Below, in pieces: positions 8,816 to 17,479 of a stretch of DNA of 64,000 nt (the stretch's first letter is position 1; each line of letters starts with the position of its first letter). The notes beneath the pieces were generated by a model. It was given only the letters and a program-made list of their open reading frames with translations, did no database searches and was not told where the DNA came from. The position numbers and the translations under genes were made by a program. This DNA is from Nonomuraea angiospora (GTDB lineage Bacteria > Actinomycetota > Actinomycetes > Streptosporangiales > Streptosporangiaceae), in assembly GCF_014873145.1 (NCBI RefSeq), contig NZ_JADBEK010000001.1, positions 10,292,001 to 10,356,000 of the forward strand, read 5' to 3'.

Positions 8816-9162
8816 TGGCGCTGGTGGGGTGGCCCTCGCCGCAAAGCGCGCATGGCTACCCAAAAGCGGCAGTGGTCCCCGAACCCTGGGGTTGCTAGAA
8901 TCGGCCAGACCCTTTACGCGGTCGGGTTTCTAGGTTTCGGTTCTGGGTTTCGGATGATGACTCTGGTGATTGAGGTCGTCAACGGGAGCCTTGGGGACGA
9001 GGTGGGGCTGGGTGACGGTTGGGATCAGTGGTCTTTCTTCCGAATAACCCTGTACAGCAAGCCCAGCTGTGAAATAACGTAACTGAACTGAAATCGCCGG
9101 ATCATGACTCTGGCGATACGGTCACCGCACAACAAGATGCGGATGAGAGCAGGAGACCCCCC
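8816..9162 (+). other. Unexplained spacer with a 20-bp direct repeat
   Basis: No convincing gene is seen in this stretch. It is less GC-rich than the surrounding genes. CGGATGATGACTCTGGTGAT (8951-8970) recurs with two mismatches at 9098-9117. An open frame from the ATG at 8851 (about 76 codons) spans part of it but lacks a ribosome site and the usual GC-rich third positions, so I do not call it. The stretch probably holds the promoter and 5' leader for the downstream amidohydrolase. Confidence 0.45.
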
Positions 9163-9273
9163 ATGTCGTCCGGACCCGGAGCGGACTCAGTGGGCGCGGC
9201 ACAGCCCCTGAGCTGTGCGCTGCGCCCATGCCGGTGCGCGGGCGGGGGATCACGCAGGGCGGTGATGCGGTGA
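9163..9273 (+). CDS. Possible short leader peptide before hutI
   Basis: A 36-codon frame starts at an ATG 7 nt after AGGAGA, the best ribosome site in the area. It ends at TGA 9271-9273, which overlaps the preferred hutI start as GTGA. The peptide has three closely spaced cysteines (LSCALRPCRCAGG) and an Arg-rich end. I recognise no family. The coupling suggests a leader whose translation feeds hutI initiation. It could equally be the true 5' end of hutI shifted by a frame difference, or chance. Confidence 0.4.
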   Translation: MSSGPGADSVGAAQPLSCALRPCRCAGGGSRRAVMR

Positions 9274-10478
9274 CCGTTCGACTGCTGACCAACATCGGCC
9301 GCCTGTGGACCGGCAACGAGGTCCTCAGCAACGCCGCCATCCTCGTGCACAACGACCGCATCGCGTGGGTCGGGCGCGCACCCGACCTCCCGCAGAGCGT
9401 CCCCGGGGTCGTCGACGACATCGTCGACGTCGACCACGTCGAAAACCTCGGCGGCGCGCTCGTCACGCCCGGTCTCATCGACGCGCATACCCACCCCGTC
9501 TACGCCGGCAACCGCTACGCCGAGCTGGCCATCCGCACCGGCGGCTCCAGCGCCGCCTCGATCACCGCGGCGGGCGGCGGCGTGGGCTCCACGGTCACCG
9601 TGACCCGCGGCACCGACCCGTGGACCCTGTGCAACGGCGTGCGCGAGCGGCTGCGGAGCTGGCTGCTCAGCGGCACCACCACGGTCGAGGCCAAGACCGG
9701 CTACCACCTCACCCGCGACGGCGAGCTGGCCGACGTGCGGCTCCTGCGCGAGCTGGAGAAGGAGCCGATGATGCCGCGGGTGCACGTCACCTTCCTGGCG
9801 GCGCACACCGTGCCGCCCGAGTACTTCGGGCGGCAGCGCGAATACGTCGAGGCCGTGGGTGCCTGGTGCGCCGACGCCGCCGCGGCGGGCGCCGACAGCG
9901 TCGACGTCTACTGCGACGAGGGCCACTTCACCACCGAGGAGTCCCGCTGGGTGCTGGCCTCGGGGCGCAACGTCGGGCTGCTGCCGCGCATCCACGCCGG
10001 CCTCTACAGCCGCCGCGGCGCCGTCCAGCTGGCCGCCGAGCTCGGCTGCGCCTCCGCCGACGGGCTGCACCACATGTCGGACGAGGACATCGCGATCATG
10101 TCCCGCTACGGCGTGCCCGCCGTCGTCTGCCCGGCCACGGCCCTGCAGCGCGGCCACCTCCCGCCGGTCCGCCAGATGATCAAGCATGGCGTCCAGATCG
10201 CCCTCGGCAGCGACCACAACCCCGGCTTCTGCGGCATCACCTCGATGTCGCTGGTCATCGCCATGGCGGTGTCGGCGTTCGGGATGAGCGTCAACGACGC
10301 CCTGCGCGCGGCCACCCTCGGCGGCGCCACCGTCCTGGGCGCTCCCGACCGCGGCGTCCTGGCGCCGGGCCGGCTGGCCGACATCGTGCAGTGGGACGCC
10401 GACCACGAGGGCGCCTTCGCCTGGTCCTTCGGTCTCAAGCCGCGCCGCGTGTGGCGGGGTGGGACGCCGGTCCAGTAG
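9270..10478 (+). CDS. hutI: Imidazolonepropionase-like amidohydrolase (HutI)
   Basis: 402 residues from the GTG at 9270; a longer frame from 9228 adds 14 unconvincing residues. It is an amidohydrolase-fold metal enzyme. DAHTHPVYAGNRYAEL supplies the HxH metal ligands and resembles HutI. The GTTTVEAKTGYHL block, a HLT-type stretch GLHHMSDEDI, and the closing GSDHNPGFCGITSMSL correspond to the imidazolonepropionase pattern. That reaction, 4-imidazolone-5-propanoate to N-formimino-glutamate, is the third step of histidine breakdown. hutH and hutU are not in the window, so the substrate is inferred. A related imidazolonepropionase-like hydrolase is possible. Confidence 0.75.
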   Translation: MTVRLLTNIGRLWTGNEVLSNAAILVHNDRIAWVGRAPDLPQSVPGVVDDIVDVDHVENLGGALVTPGLIDAHTHPVYAGNRYAELAIRTGGSSAASITAAGGGVGSTVTVTRGTDPWTLCNGVRERLRSWLLSGTTTVEAKTGYHLTRDGELADVRLLRELEKEPMMPRVHVTFLAAHTVPPEYFGRQREYVEAVGAWCADAAAAGADSVDVYCDEGHFTTEESRWVLASGRNVGLLPRIHAGLYSRRGAVQLAAELGCASADGLHHMSDEDIAIMSRYGVPAVVCPATALQRGHLPPVRQMIKHGVQIALGSDHNPGFCGITSMSLVIAMAVSAFGMSVNDALRAATLGGATVLGAPDRGVLAPGRLADIVQWDADHEGAFAWSFGLKPRRVWRGGTPVQ

Positions 10479-10492
10479 TTACTCTCGGGGTT

Positions 10493-11305
10493 ATGCCGCC
10501 CTCGGTCGCCGTGGTCACCGACTCGACCGCCTACCTGCCCGCCGTACCAGGTGTCACGGTCGTCCCCGTCCAGGTGATCGCCGGCGGGGTCTCGTACGAC
10601 GAGCCGCTGTTCACCGGCGACCTCACCGCCGCCACCACCTCCCGACCCGCCCCGGAGAGCTTCGCCTCCTGCTACGCCTCCCTGGCGGCCGCCGGTGCGA
10701 CAGCGATCGTCTCGATCCACGTTTCCCGCGACATGTCCGGCATCACCGATTCCGCACTGACCGCCGCGGCCGACGCGCCCGTGCCCGTGGACGTCATCGA
10801 CAGCCGCTCGATCGCCATGGGCCTCGGCTACCCGGTCCTGGCCGCCGCCCGCGCCGCTACGAGCGGCGCCGCCCTTCCGGCGGTGACGGCGGCGGCCCGC
10901 CGCTGCATGGAGACCACCCGGACGTTCTTCTACGTGGACACCCTCGACGCCTTACGACGCAGCGGCCGCATCGGCACCGCCGCCTCCCTCGTCGGCTCGG
11001 CCCTCATGATCAAGCCCCTGCTCCACATCGCCGACGGCCGCATCTCGCTCCTGGAGAAGGTCCGCACGTCCTCCCGCGCCATCGCCCGCCTGGAGGACCT
11101 CGCCGTCCACGCGGCGGGCGAGGGGGCCGTGGAGGCGGCCGTACAGCATCTGGGGGCGAGCGAGCGCGCCGAGGCCCTGGCGGAACGCCTGCCGAAGCGG
11201 TTGGGCGGTCTGGTGGAGCTGCGGGTGGTGGAGGTGGGGGCGGTGATCGGCGTCCACGTAGGGCCCGGCATGCTGGGCCTCACGGTCACATCCCACACCC
11301 CCTGA
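10493..11305 (+). CDS. DegV family fatty-acid-binding protein
   Basis: 270 residues. The opening VAVVTDSTAYLP and the middle block HVSRDMSGITDSALTAA are DegV signatures. FFYVDTLDALRRSGRIG and ALMIKPLLHIADGRISLLEKVRT match the second lobe. DegV/FakB proteins bind a fatty acyl chain and in Gram-positives present it to a FakA kinase; no FakA is visible here. It starts 14 bp after the hutI stop, probably in the same transcript. DegV next to comEA/comEC is a common actinobacterial order. The last 40 or so residues are unremarkable. Confidence 0.9.
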   Translation: MPPSVAVVTDSTAYLPAVPGVTVVPVQVIAGGVSYDEPLFTGDLTAATTSRPAPESFASCYASLAAAGATAIVSIHVSRDMSGITDSALTAAADAPVPVDVIDSRSIAMGLGYPVLAAARAATSGAALPAVTAAARRCMETTRTFFYVDTLDALRRSGRIGTAASLVGSALMIKPLLHIADGRISLLEKVRTSSRAIARLEDLAVHAAGEGAVEAAVQHLGASERAEALAERLPKRLGGLVELRVVEVGAVIGVHVGPGMLGLTVTSHTP

Positions 11306-11362
11306 CCTTTGGCGAAGCCAAACGCACGCCACCTCGCCTGAGGGACCCCAGCCCCCAAATCG

Positions 11363-11509
11363 CCCGGCAGGCCCTTACCCTCCGAGGCCCAGCATGGCGT
11401 CTTCGGCCCGGACACCCGGCAGGCCCCTTGCCCTCCGAGGCGCAGCATGGCGTCTTGGGCCCGGACACCCGGCAGGCCCTTAGCTTTCCGACGCCCAGCA
11501 GGGACCTCA
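11363..11509. repeat. 52/53-bp tandem repeat, about 2.8 copies
   Basis: Units begin CCCGGCAGGCCC at 11363, 11415 and 11468. The first two copies share most of their 52-53 positions, including CAGCATGGCGTCTT and GGCCCGGACA; the third decays. The array lies in the 480-bp spacer (11306-11785) between degV and comEA. The rest of the spacer holds further CCC/CAG-rich sequence, with no gene I can support. Confidence 0.8.
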
Positions 11510-11785
11510 GCCCCACATCTTCCAGCCCTGTGATGCCCGGCGGAGCCGTCCAACCCTGGGCACCCAACGCGCCCCTCCAGCCTGGCGACACCCAGCACAA
11601 CAGCCCGGCCCGGCGACACCCATCCATGACCCTTCAGGCTCCTGCGCAGTCCTTGAGCGCGTTTGCACGCTCACCTTGATCGCGCCGACCTTGTTGTCCA
11701 CACCCCCTGCGCTCATCTCCCACCCCATCCCCAGAACGCGGTTCGGAACCTCCACGAGCACCGCCGAGGATCTACCTTCTCAGCC

Positions 11786-12847
11786 GTGCGAACCCCCGAC
11801 CCCACGGCAGAGCGGACCATAGCCGAGTCCCGGCTACGGTCGATCACCGCGCCTTCCCGCCGCTCCCGCCGTTCTCTCGGCCGGCTCACCGGCGCCATGC
11901 CCGAGCCGGCGGCCGGGGATCAGGCACGGAGCCACACCTCAGCACACCAAGCCGGGCAGCCCTCAACCGAGTCCCATGAGAGCGAAGCCTGGGACGAGGC
12001 CGCCCTCACCACCCTGCGCCAGGGAAGCCGCTGGGAGCACCCTGCACCCGCAGCATCAGGTGGTGGGAAAAGCCGCTGGGACGACGCTCCCTCAACACTC
12101 TCAGAGCGACATGACCATGACGATGCCGTCACCTCACCCGCACCCGGCCAAATCCCCAACCAGCAACCAAAAGCATCGCCATCACCCGACCCAAGGTGCG
12201 GACCCGCCCCCGTACCACCCACCTTCCAAGCATTCCGCGCAGCCCTCACCTCCCAAGCCCCAGCCCTCGACCCAGGCAAGCCCGGCCTCCGAGTCCTGCT
12301 GGCCTTGGGAGCCCTCGCGGCAGCCGTAGCAGTGTTCTTCCTCTGGCGCTCCCAGCCCGCACCGGAGCCCTTGCCTCCTCCCGCCCCGATCTCACAGCCA
12401 CCAAAATCGCCGTCCCCGACCGCCGTCGCCAAGGTGACCGTCCACGTCACCGGCAAGATCCGCAAACCGGGCGTCTACCTCCTCCCCGCAGGCGCCCGAG
12501 TCACGGACGCGGTGGCAGCAGCCGGCGGCGTGTCCCGCGGCGCCTCCCCAGGGGCACTCAACCTCGCCAGACGCCTGATCGACGGCGAGCAGATAGTCGT
12601 GGGCGCCCCCGCCGGCCAGGCAACTCAGGCCTCAACCAGCACAGACCCGGCCACCACCGTGCTCGACCTCAACTCCGCCACAACCGACCAACTCGAACAA
12701 CTCCCAGGAGTGGGCGAGGTCCTGGCGGCCCGCATCGCCGAGTTCCGAGACGCCCACGGCGGCTTCACCACCGTCGAACAACTACGCGAGGTAACCGGCA
12801 TAGGCCCACGAAAGTACGACGAAATCAAACCAAAGGTCCGCGTCTGA
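11786..12847 (+). CDS. comEA: ComEA-like helix-hairpin-helix DNA-binding protein
   Basis: 353 residues from a GTG at 11786. A TACCTT box 8 bp upstream and no ribosome site suggest leaderless translation. Residues 1-160 are a low-complexity cytoplasmic region rich in Pro, Ser and His. One transmembrane helix (VLLALGALAAAVAVFFLW) follows, then an SLBB domain (VTVHVTGKIRKPGVYLLPAGARV) and a C-terminal double helix-hairpin-helix (DLNSATTDQLEQLPGVGEVL ... VTGIGPRKYDEIKPKV). ComEA binds incoming DNA at the cell surface and hands it to ComEC, encoded 1 bp downstream. Natural competence is rarely shown in this group, so the role is inferred. The N-terminal region is longer and less biased in third positions than usual. 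Confidence 0.88.
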   Translation: MRTPDPTAERTIAESRLRSITAPSRRSRRSLGRLTGAMPEPAAGDQARSHTSAHQAGQPSTESHESEAWDEAALTTLRQGSRWEHPAPAASGGGKSRWDDAPSTLSERHDHDDAVTSPAPGQIPNQQPKASPSPDPRCGPAPVPPTFQAFRAALTSQAPALDPGKPGLRVLLALGALAAAVAVFFLWRSQPAPEPLPPPAPISQPPKSPSPTAVAKVTVHVTGKIRKPGVYLLPAGARVTDAVAAAGGVSRGASPGALNLARRLIDGEQIVVGAPAGQATQASTSTDPATTVLDLNSATTDQLEQLPGVGEVLAARIAEFRDAHGGFTTVEQLREVTGIGPRKYDEIKPKVRV

Positions 12848-12848
12848 C

Positions 12849-15731
12849 ATGGCCACCCCGCGTACCGACAACGCCCACCCAACATCTCCAAGGCAACACA
12901 ACGCCAACCCCCGACCCGACGGCACCCGGCCCGCCGACGGAGCCGGCACGAGCACCGGAGCCCCTCACCCCGATCCCGACACTGCCCAGCGTGAACACAC
13001 CTGGCCCCTCATCCTCCCCGCACTCGCCGCCTGGGCAAGTGCCCTGGTCCTACTCGGCTGCTCCGCCCACACAGCCCTGATCGTCGCCCTATCCACATCC
13101 CTGGCCGCCGCAGCCGTAGCCTGGCCCGCCCGATCCACACTGCGCCGCACCCGCTTCCCATCCCGGCAAGCACCCAACACCCGGACCACCCAACACGGAG
13201 ACCCGGCCACCCAGCACGAGGGCTCGACCGCCCGGTATGGGGACTGGGCCGCCGGGTGCGGGACCATGATCGACCAGCGCCTCGCCAGCCGCGCCTGGCC
13301 CTGGCCCACCCACCTCCCGATCTTGCTGGCCAGGCTCACTCATCGGTCTCCGCGGCCTTCGATGTCCATGGATGGACGTTCACAGTCACCCACCGACACC
13401 GCCCACCCTGCATGGGCCCCACCCCGCCAGACGTGGCGAGAACTTTGCCTCCCTTCCGGCCAGACCGAGCAGCATCAAAGTTCGCAGAATGTACGGCGAC
13501 CACCTCACCCCACCCCCTGGCGCAACATCACCATCGCCACCCTCATCTGCGCGGCCGCCGCCTCGACGTCGATCGCCCTCAGAGTTCACGCCCTGACCAC
13601 CGGCCCAGCAGCCGACTTGGCCAAGAAGAACACCTCCATCAAGGCCCAGATCGCCCTGACGGACGACCCCAAGCGCCGACAACCCAGAAGCGGTCACTTC
13701 AACCAAGAGAGCTACGTGACCCCAGCCACCCTGGAGATCATCCAAACGGCCGGCAACCGGCAGGCCGTCAGCGTCCCCATCACCGTTTTCGCCAACGGAC
13801 ACGACTGGAGCGCCCTGCTCCCCAGCCAGCACGTCGAAGTCACCGGCCGCCTGGCCAAGCCAACCCCAGGCGACCTCGTAGCGGCCATCCTCCTGGTGCA
13901 AGGTCCACCGCGAGTCCTGACACCCCCGTCCCCGCTCCAAACAGCGGCAGGCAGCCTCAGATCGGGCCTCCGGGCAGCCTCTGCCACCCTGCCGACCGAC
14001 CAGCAAGGCCTCCTGCCGGGTTTGGTCGTCGGCGACGTCTCACGAATGGATCCCCAGGTCTCGTCCGACCTCAAGGAGGCGGGCCTGAGCCACTTGAACG
14101 CGGTAAGCGGAGCAAACCTCGCAATCGTGGCCGGCGCCGCCCTCGCCCTCTCCCGCCTCATCGGGCTCTCCCTCCCGGTGAGGGCCGTCTTCGCTGCCAT
14201 CGCGATGCTCGCGTTCGCCGTGGTTGCCCGCCCCTCCCCGAGCGTTCTACGCGCCCTCCTGATGGGCCTTGCCGCCGCCATCGCACTGGGCACAGGCCGA
14301 GCTAAGGACGGCCTCGCGGCCCTGTCGGCAACGGTCCTCCTCCTGGTGCTGTTCGCCCCAGAACTAGCCCGTTCGTACGGCTTCGCCCTCTCCGTAGCAG
14401 CCACCGCCGGGATCCTCATCCTCGCCCCACGCTGGCGCGACCGCCTGTCATCCCCAAAAGCCGAGGACGACACCGACGATCAGAACAACACAAAGGTGCC
14501 GTACCGGTTCCCGCGTTGGATGGCTGAGGCTCTTGCTGTGCCGGTGGCCGCCCAGGTGGCGGTGACGCCCATTCTGGTGCTGATGTCGGGGCAGTTGACG
14601 CCCGTCGCCGTGATCGCCAACCTGCTCGTCGCCCCAGCGGTGGCCCCCGCGACGTTGCTCGGTTTCGGCGCCGCCCTGGTGGCACCCGTATGGCCCGGCG
14701 GTGCGGAGCTTCTCGTCGTCCCGGCCGGATACGCGGTCGGGTGGATCATCATCGTCGCCCGCTGGGCAGTGAACCTGCCTTTCGCCACCGTGCCATGGCC
14801 CGGCGGACTTCCGGGATTGGGCTTGCTGCTGCTCGCGGTGGCGGTCGTCGTGCCGATCCTGCGGCGCAGGGCATGGAGAGCCGTGGCGGTGACCGTGGCC
14901 GGGGCGGCCTTGGTCGCCGTACTGGTGATCCGGCCGATCGTCGGCTCCTGGCCACCCAAAGGGTGGCTGATGGTGATGTGCGACGTCGGTCAGGGGGACG
15001 GGCTCGTCGTGGCGGCCGGACCGGGAAGAGGGATCGTGGTCGACACGGGCCCCGATCCGATCATCATGGATCGGTGCCTACGCAGGCTCGGCGTCGACGA
15101 CGTACCCCTCCTGATCCTCACCCACCCGCACGCCGACCATGTGAACGGCCTCCCCGGCGTACTCCGCAACCGGCGCGTCGGCGCCGTGGTCGTCAGCCCG
15201 CAGCGCACGAGCGCACGAGCCATCGCGCATCTCTCGGCCACGCTGGAACGCCGTGGGATACCGGAATGGACGGCCTCACCCGGAACTCGGTGGCGCTTCG
15301 GCCCGTCAGAGCTGACCGTGCTCAGTCCCGACCCCACCTTGGGCGAGATGAACGGGCAAGGAGAGGGCAGCGCCATCAACAACTCCAGCGTGGTCGTCCA
15401 CGTACGCTGGCGGTCCGGATCCGTTCTGCTCAGTGGTGATCTGGAGACGGAGGCACAGGACGAACTGTTGCGCCGGACAGCGGTACAGGCCGACATCCTC
15501 AAGACCCCGCACCATGGATCCAACCGGCAATCCCCGGCCTTTTTGGCGGCTGTCGGCGCACGGGCGGCCTTGATCAGCGTGGGCGCCGACAACGACTACG
15601 GCCATCCCGCCTTGTCCACGCTTGCCGCCTTGCGTCGGCTGGGAGCCAGCGTTTACCGGACCGACCAGTCCGGCGACCTCGCCATCGTGGAGCGGGAGGG
15701 GCGGATGGCAGTAGTTCCGCGCGGCCCGTAA
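12849..15731 (+). CDS. comEC: ComEC/Rec2 family DNA-uptake channel protein
   Basis: 960 residues, longer than the usual 700-850. There are two membrane helices near residues 52-97, then a hydrophilic stretch of about 130 residues, helix 3 (ITIATLICAAAASTSIAL) and the extracytoplasmic domain. The Competence-domain core follows (LLPGLVVGDVSRMD, LSHLNAVSGANLAIVAG, FAVVARPSPSVLRALLMG). The C-terminal metallo-beta-lactamase domain has DVGQGDGLVV, the HPHADH metal motif near residue 760 and TPHHGSN. It starts 1 bp after comEA. The segment at 13140-13500, between helices 2 and 3, contains degenerate 24-bp repeats and reads like an insertion. It should be functional otherwise. Confidence 0.92.
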   Translation: MATPRTDNAHPTSPRQHNANPRPDGTRPADGAGTSTGAPHPDPDTAQREHTWPLILPALAAWASALVLLGCSAHTALIVALSTSLAAAAVAWPARSTLRRTRFPSRQAPNTRTTQHGDPATQHEGSTARYGDWAAGCGTMIDQRLASRAWPWPTHLPILLARLTHRSPRPSMSMDGRSQSPTDTAHPAWAPPRQTWRELCLPSGQTEQHQSSQNVRRPPHPTPWRNITIATLICAAAASTSIALRVHALTTGPAADLAKKNTSIKAQIALTDDPKRRQPRSGHFNQESYVTPATLEIIQTAGNRQAVSVPITVFANGHDWSALLPSQHVEVTGRLAKPTPGDLVAAILLVQGPPRVLTPPSPLQTAAGSLRSGLRAASATLPTDQQGLLPGLVVGDVSRMDPQVSSDLKEAGLSHLNAVSGANLAIVAGAALALSRLIGLSLPVRAVFAAIAMLAFAVVARPSPSVLRALLMGLAAAIALGTGRAKDGLAALSATVLLLVLFAPELARSYGFALSVAATAGILILAPRWRDRLSSPKAEDDTDDQNNTKVPYRFPRWMAEALAVPVAAQVAVTPILVLMSGQLTPVAVIANLLVAPAVAPATLLGFGAALVAPVWPGGAELLVVPAGYAVGWIIIVARWAVNLPFATVPWPGGLPGLGLLLLAVAVVVPILRRRAWRAVAVTVAGAALVAVLVIRPIVGSWPPKGWLMVMCDVGQGDGLVVAAGPGRGIVVDTGPDPIIMDRCLRRLGVDDVPLLILTHPHADHVNGLPGVLRNRRVGAVVVSPQRTSARAIAHLSATLERRGIPEWTASPGTRWRFGPSELTVLSPDPTLGEMNGQGEGSAINNSSVVVHVRWRSGSVLLSGDLETEAQDELLRRTAVQADILKTPHHGSNRQSPAFLAAVGARAALISVGADNDYGHPALSTLAALRRLGASVYRTDQSGDLAIVEREGRMAVVPRGP

Positions 15732-16043
15732 CCCCACACCGTCCGTAGCCCATACCGTCCCGACGCAGCTCCGCAAGTCCCGCCATCCGCACCGCGCACT
15801 CCCGCAAAGCCTGCAGCCTCACGGCCTCACGGCCTCACGGCCTCACGGCCTCACGGCCTCACGGCCTCACGGCCTCACGGCCCGCAGTCCGCACACGGCC
15901 CGTCCCGACACGGCGGGCAGTGGGCCGTCTAGGGCTGGACCGCAGGGCGCTCAGATGAGCGCGGCCCGTAACCTCACACCGTCCGTAGCCCATACGGTCC
16001 CGCAGCAGCTCCGCAAGTCCCGCCATCCGCACCGCGCACTCCT
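15721..16043. repeat. Duplicated comEC 3' end with (CCTCACGG)x8 array
   Basis: Positions 15721-15803 recur at 15961-16043, offset exactly 240 bp, with about four mismatches. The copied block includes the last codons and TAA of comEC. Between the copies, 15817-15880 is eight perfect head-to-tail copies of CCTCACGG. Further on, CCGTCCCGACACGGCC repeats about 2.5 times near 16115-16160, and CCGCAGTCCGCACACGGCC occurs in both halves. The whole 480-bp spacer (15732-16211) before holA is repeat-built, and I see no gene in it. Confidence 0.9.
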
Positions 16044-16211
16044 GTACCACACAGAGCCCCACAAAGCCCGCAGCCCGCAGCCCACAGCCACGCAGCCCCG
16101 CAGTCCGCACACGGCCGGTCCCGACACGGCCCCGTCCCGACACGGCCCCGTCCCGGCAGGGCGTGCGCTCCGAGTACCGGGTTGTCGGTGACGCATGGCA
16201 TGCTGCCTGAC

Positions 16212-17183
16212 ATGGCGGGAACCGATCCAGCACCTGTGACCCTGGTCCTCGGCGATGAGGAGCTGCTGGCCGAGCGGGCCGTGAGCACTGTCGTCGCGGC
16301 GGCGCGGGCCGGCGACCCGCAAGCTGAGGTGCATGACCTCATGGGCGGGAAGGTCGCGGTCGGTGAGCTGACGCAGCTGACCTCTCCGTCGCTCTTCGGC
16401 GATCGTTCCGTGGTGGTGATCCGATCGGCCCAGGATCTTTCCAAGGACGTCACCGCCGAGGTCGTCACCTATGCCAAGCAGCCCTCCGACGACACCGTGC
16501 TCATTCTGTCGCATCCGGGCGGGGTGAAGGGGAAGGCGCTGGTCGACGGAGTGAAGAAGGCCGGGGCCCAGGTGGTCACGGTCAACAAGGTCACCAAGGC
16601 GGGGGAGCGGCTCGACTTCATCAAGGGGGAGTTCAAGCGGGCCGGACGAGGGATCTCCGGGGACGCGGCCCAGGCGTTGCTCGACGCCGTGGGCAACGAC
16701 CTGCGGGAGCTGGCGGCGGCGTGCAGCCAGCTGGTGTTCGACACGGAGGACAAGACGATCAGCGCGGCCGCCGTGGCCCGCTATCACAAGGGCCGGGCCG
16801 AGGTCACCGGGTTCAACGTGGCCGACTCCGCTGTCGAGGGCCGGTTGGCGGACGCGCTGGAGCAACTGCGGTGGGCTCTCGGCACTGGGGTCGCCCCCGT
16901 GCTGCTGGTGAGTGCGCTGGCCGGGGGCTTGCGATCGCTGGCCAAGGTCGGCAGCGCACCGCGCAACCTCCGAGGTGGGCAGCTGGCCAGCCATGTCGGC
17001 ATGCCGCCGTGGAAGGTCGATCGGGTGAAGCGGCAGCTGAACGGGTGGGGGCCTGAAGGGCTGTCCAGGGCGATCCAGGCTGTGGCGAGTGCGGATGAGC
17101 AGGTCAAGGGTGGGGGAGCGGACCCGGCGTACGCATTGGAGCACGCGGTGCAGGTGATCGTGGCCAGCCGCACGGGGCGGTAG
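16212..17183 (+). CDS. holA: DNA polymerase III subunit delta
   Basis: 323 residues. VTLVLGDEELLAERAV opens the delta AAA-like domain I. FGDRSVVVIRSAQDL and the C-terminal VLLVSALAGGLRSLAKV with HVGMPPWKVDRVKRQLNGW are typical of the HolA collar region. It opens the beta sliding clamp within the clamp-loader complex. I use the ATG at 16212; an ATG at 16200 and a TTG at 16182 are also in frame. Its place after comEC is the conserved actinobacterial order, but the usual next gene, rpsT, is displaced more than 10 kb away. Confidence 0.9.
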   Translation: MAGTDPAPVTLVLGDEELLAERAVSTVVAAARAGDPQAEVHDLMGGKVAVGELTQLTSPSLFGDRSVVVIRSAQDLSKDVTAEVVTYAKQPSDDTVLILSHPGGVKGKALVDGVKKAGAQVVTVNKVTKAGERLDFIKGEFKRAGRGISGDAAQALLDAVGNDLRELAAACSQLVFDTEDKTISAAAVARYHKGRAEVTGFNVADSAVEGRLADALEQLRWALGTGVAPVLLVSALAGGLRSLAKVGSAPRNLRGGQLASHVGMPPWKVDRVKRQLNGWGPEGLSRAIQAVASADEQVKGGGADPAYALEHAVQVIVASRTGR

Positions 17184-17479
17184 CCGGCGGTCGACGCCCC
17201 GCTAGGGGTGTCGGTTGGCGCCAGGCCGGAGAGGCCCATACGGACTGGCCGTACTGTACCGGGCCGTCGGGCTCGGGCTCGGGCATCGGCTCGGCGTATT
17301 GGGTGGTCCGGTGAGCGGCGCTGGTTGGGCATGCGGCCGGTGGTGCAAAGAAGGAGCGGCTTGGGTTGTTGCCCAACCGTCAAGGGCACAAGTGCCTTAT
17401 CAGGCAACGATTGCCCTGTAGCTTGCGACGCGCCGGTCGGGATCCGTGCTCGGTCGGCGCGTTCTCCATCCCCAGCGCC
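17184..17479. terminator. Convergent spacer with three small hairpins
   Basis: The holA (+) and tetR (-) genes converge on this 296-bp gap. At 17361-17376 TTGGG-N6-CCCAA forms a hairpin; at 17385-17396 GGCAC-AA-GTGCC is a palindrome; at 17403-17415 GGCAA-CGA-TTGCC forms another hairpin. They may act together as a bidirectional terminator. The region before 17340 is GC-rich with a CTCGGG repeat and no gene that I can support. Confidence 0.45.

Noticed and set aside
8851..9082. Open frame beginning MATQKRQWSPNPG
   Set aside because: No ribosome site, weak third-position GC, aromatic-rich odd composition and no family recognised. It was left as spacer.
11286..11627. Minus-strand frames with KGLPGVRAQD repeats
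   Set aside because: They only translate the 52-bp tandem repeat; no start signal and no coding bias.
15817..15880. CRISPR array from regular CCTCACGG units
   Set aside because: Units are head-to-tail without spacers and only 8 bp long; no cas genes are in the window.
15574..16233. Antisense frames containing CAVRMAGLAEL twice
   Set aside because: The repetition follows from the duplicated DNA; mismatches do not favour synonymous changes and no start is supported.
17341..17420. Possible tRNA or small RNA in the holA/tetR gap
   Set aside because: The hairpins do not form a cloverleaf and no TTCGA arm or CCA acceptor is present. They are more consistent with terminators.
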